From positions 1 to 5,340 of the forward strand of contig JAQVOZ010000115.1 in the NCBI GenBank assembly GCA_028702365.1: DNA of 5,340 nucleotides. Reading direction: 5' to 3'. The position numbers and the translations under genes are program-made. Under the pieces are notes generated by a model that searched no databases, was not told the DNA's origin, and saw nothing but the letters and a program-made list of their open reading frames with translations. Positions 5,157-5,340 of the stretch are shown one piece after another. The stretch is from Candidatus Omnitrophota bacterium (GTDB lineage Bacteria; Omnitrophota; Gorgyraeia; Duberdicusellales; 4484-171). Position 1 is the stretch's first letter. Each line of letters starts with the position of its first letter.

Positions 5157-5340
5157 TTAAAGCAGAGGAAGATATTTCTTAATTTCGTGCTGCGTAATTT
5201 GTATCCGGTATTCTTCCCATTCTTTCTTTTTATTAAAGAGAAACCTGGTAAAGATATGTTCTCCCAGGGCTTCTTTTATAAATTTACTTTTTTCTGTTTC
5301 AAGTATTGCCTCAAACAGGTTGCCGGGTAGCGACTCAACC
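5157..5340 (-). CDS. glnA: Glutamine synthetase type I, C-terminal fragment (5' end outside window)
   Basis: Reading the - strand from 5339 gives 60 open codons ending in TAA (complement of 5157-5159). The peptide starts VESLPGNLFEAILETEKSKF, continues IKEALGEHIFTRFLFNKKKEWEEYR and ends ITQHEIKKYLPLL. This matches the conserved tail of type I glutamine synthetase: LPxxLxEAL, then EALGexi...K..EW..Y...V..WE...YL. The enzyme makes glutamine from glutamate, ammonia and ATP in the cytoplasm as a dodecamer. The catalytic residues and any adenylylation tyrosine lie outside the window, so regulation and subtype cannot be judged. A divergent glutamine-synthetase-like ligase is possible but less likely. 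The stop codon lies only 2 bp from the convergent pyrG stop. Confidence 0.88.
   Translation of the reverse strand, partial: VESLPGNLFEAILETEKSKFIKEALGEHIFTRFLFNKKKEWEEYRIQITQHEIKKYLPLL

Overview
The window holds five protein-coding genes: three complete and one cut by each window edge. They look like the chromosomal core metabolism of an anaerobic or fermentative bacterium. From left to right on the + strand: the 3' end of an NfnA-type ferredoxin:NADP oxidoreductase small subunit, the complete NfnB large subunit (often annotated gltA, glutamate synthase small-subunit family), a complete hexameric NADP-type glutamate dehydrogenase (gdhA), a 391-bp intergenic region rich in RNA-like structure and repeats, and a complete CTP synthase (pyrG). 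On the - strand, entering from the right edge, is the C-terminal 60 codons of a type I glutamine synthetase (glnA), whose stop lies 2 bp from the pyrG stop.

The genes form a nitrogen-assimilation theme. An Nfn-type complex can make NADPH from NADH plus reduced ferredoxin. GdhA uses NADPH to aminate 2-oxoglutarate to glutamate, GlnA amidates glutamate to glutamine, and PyrG spends glutamine (or ammonia) to convert UTP to CTP. The nfnAB pair is tightly spaced (6 bp). gdhA follows after 54 bp with its own strong Shine-Dalgarno sequence. A clear intrinsic terminator closes the gdhA unit.

The 3159-3549 gap is the unusual part. After the gdhA terminator comes a good sigma70-type promoter. About 7 bp further on is a ~67-nt segment with a near-perfect hairpin, a small second hairpin and a strong intrinsic terminator, which together look like a short non-coding RNA or a leader/attenuator. 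The remaining ~230 bp before pyrG contains a 20-bp-stem inverted repeat, direct 10-mers shared between these structures, two short arrays with 7-bp periodicity, and a mirror-symmetric ribosome-binding region.

No rRNA or tRNA genes, CRISPR array, transposase or phage gene was seen. The moderately AT-rich composition, the standard code and the Nfn/GdhA/GlnA combination suit many anaerobic lineages. An uncultured candidate phylum such as Omnitrophota is a guess from general impression only; the sequence itself does not prove the taxon.
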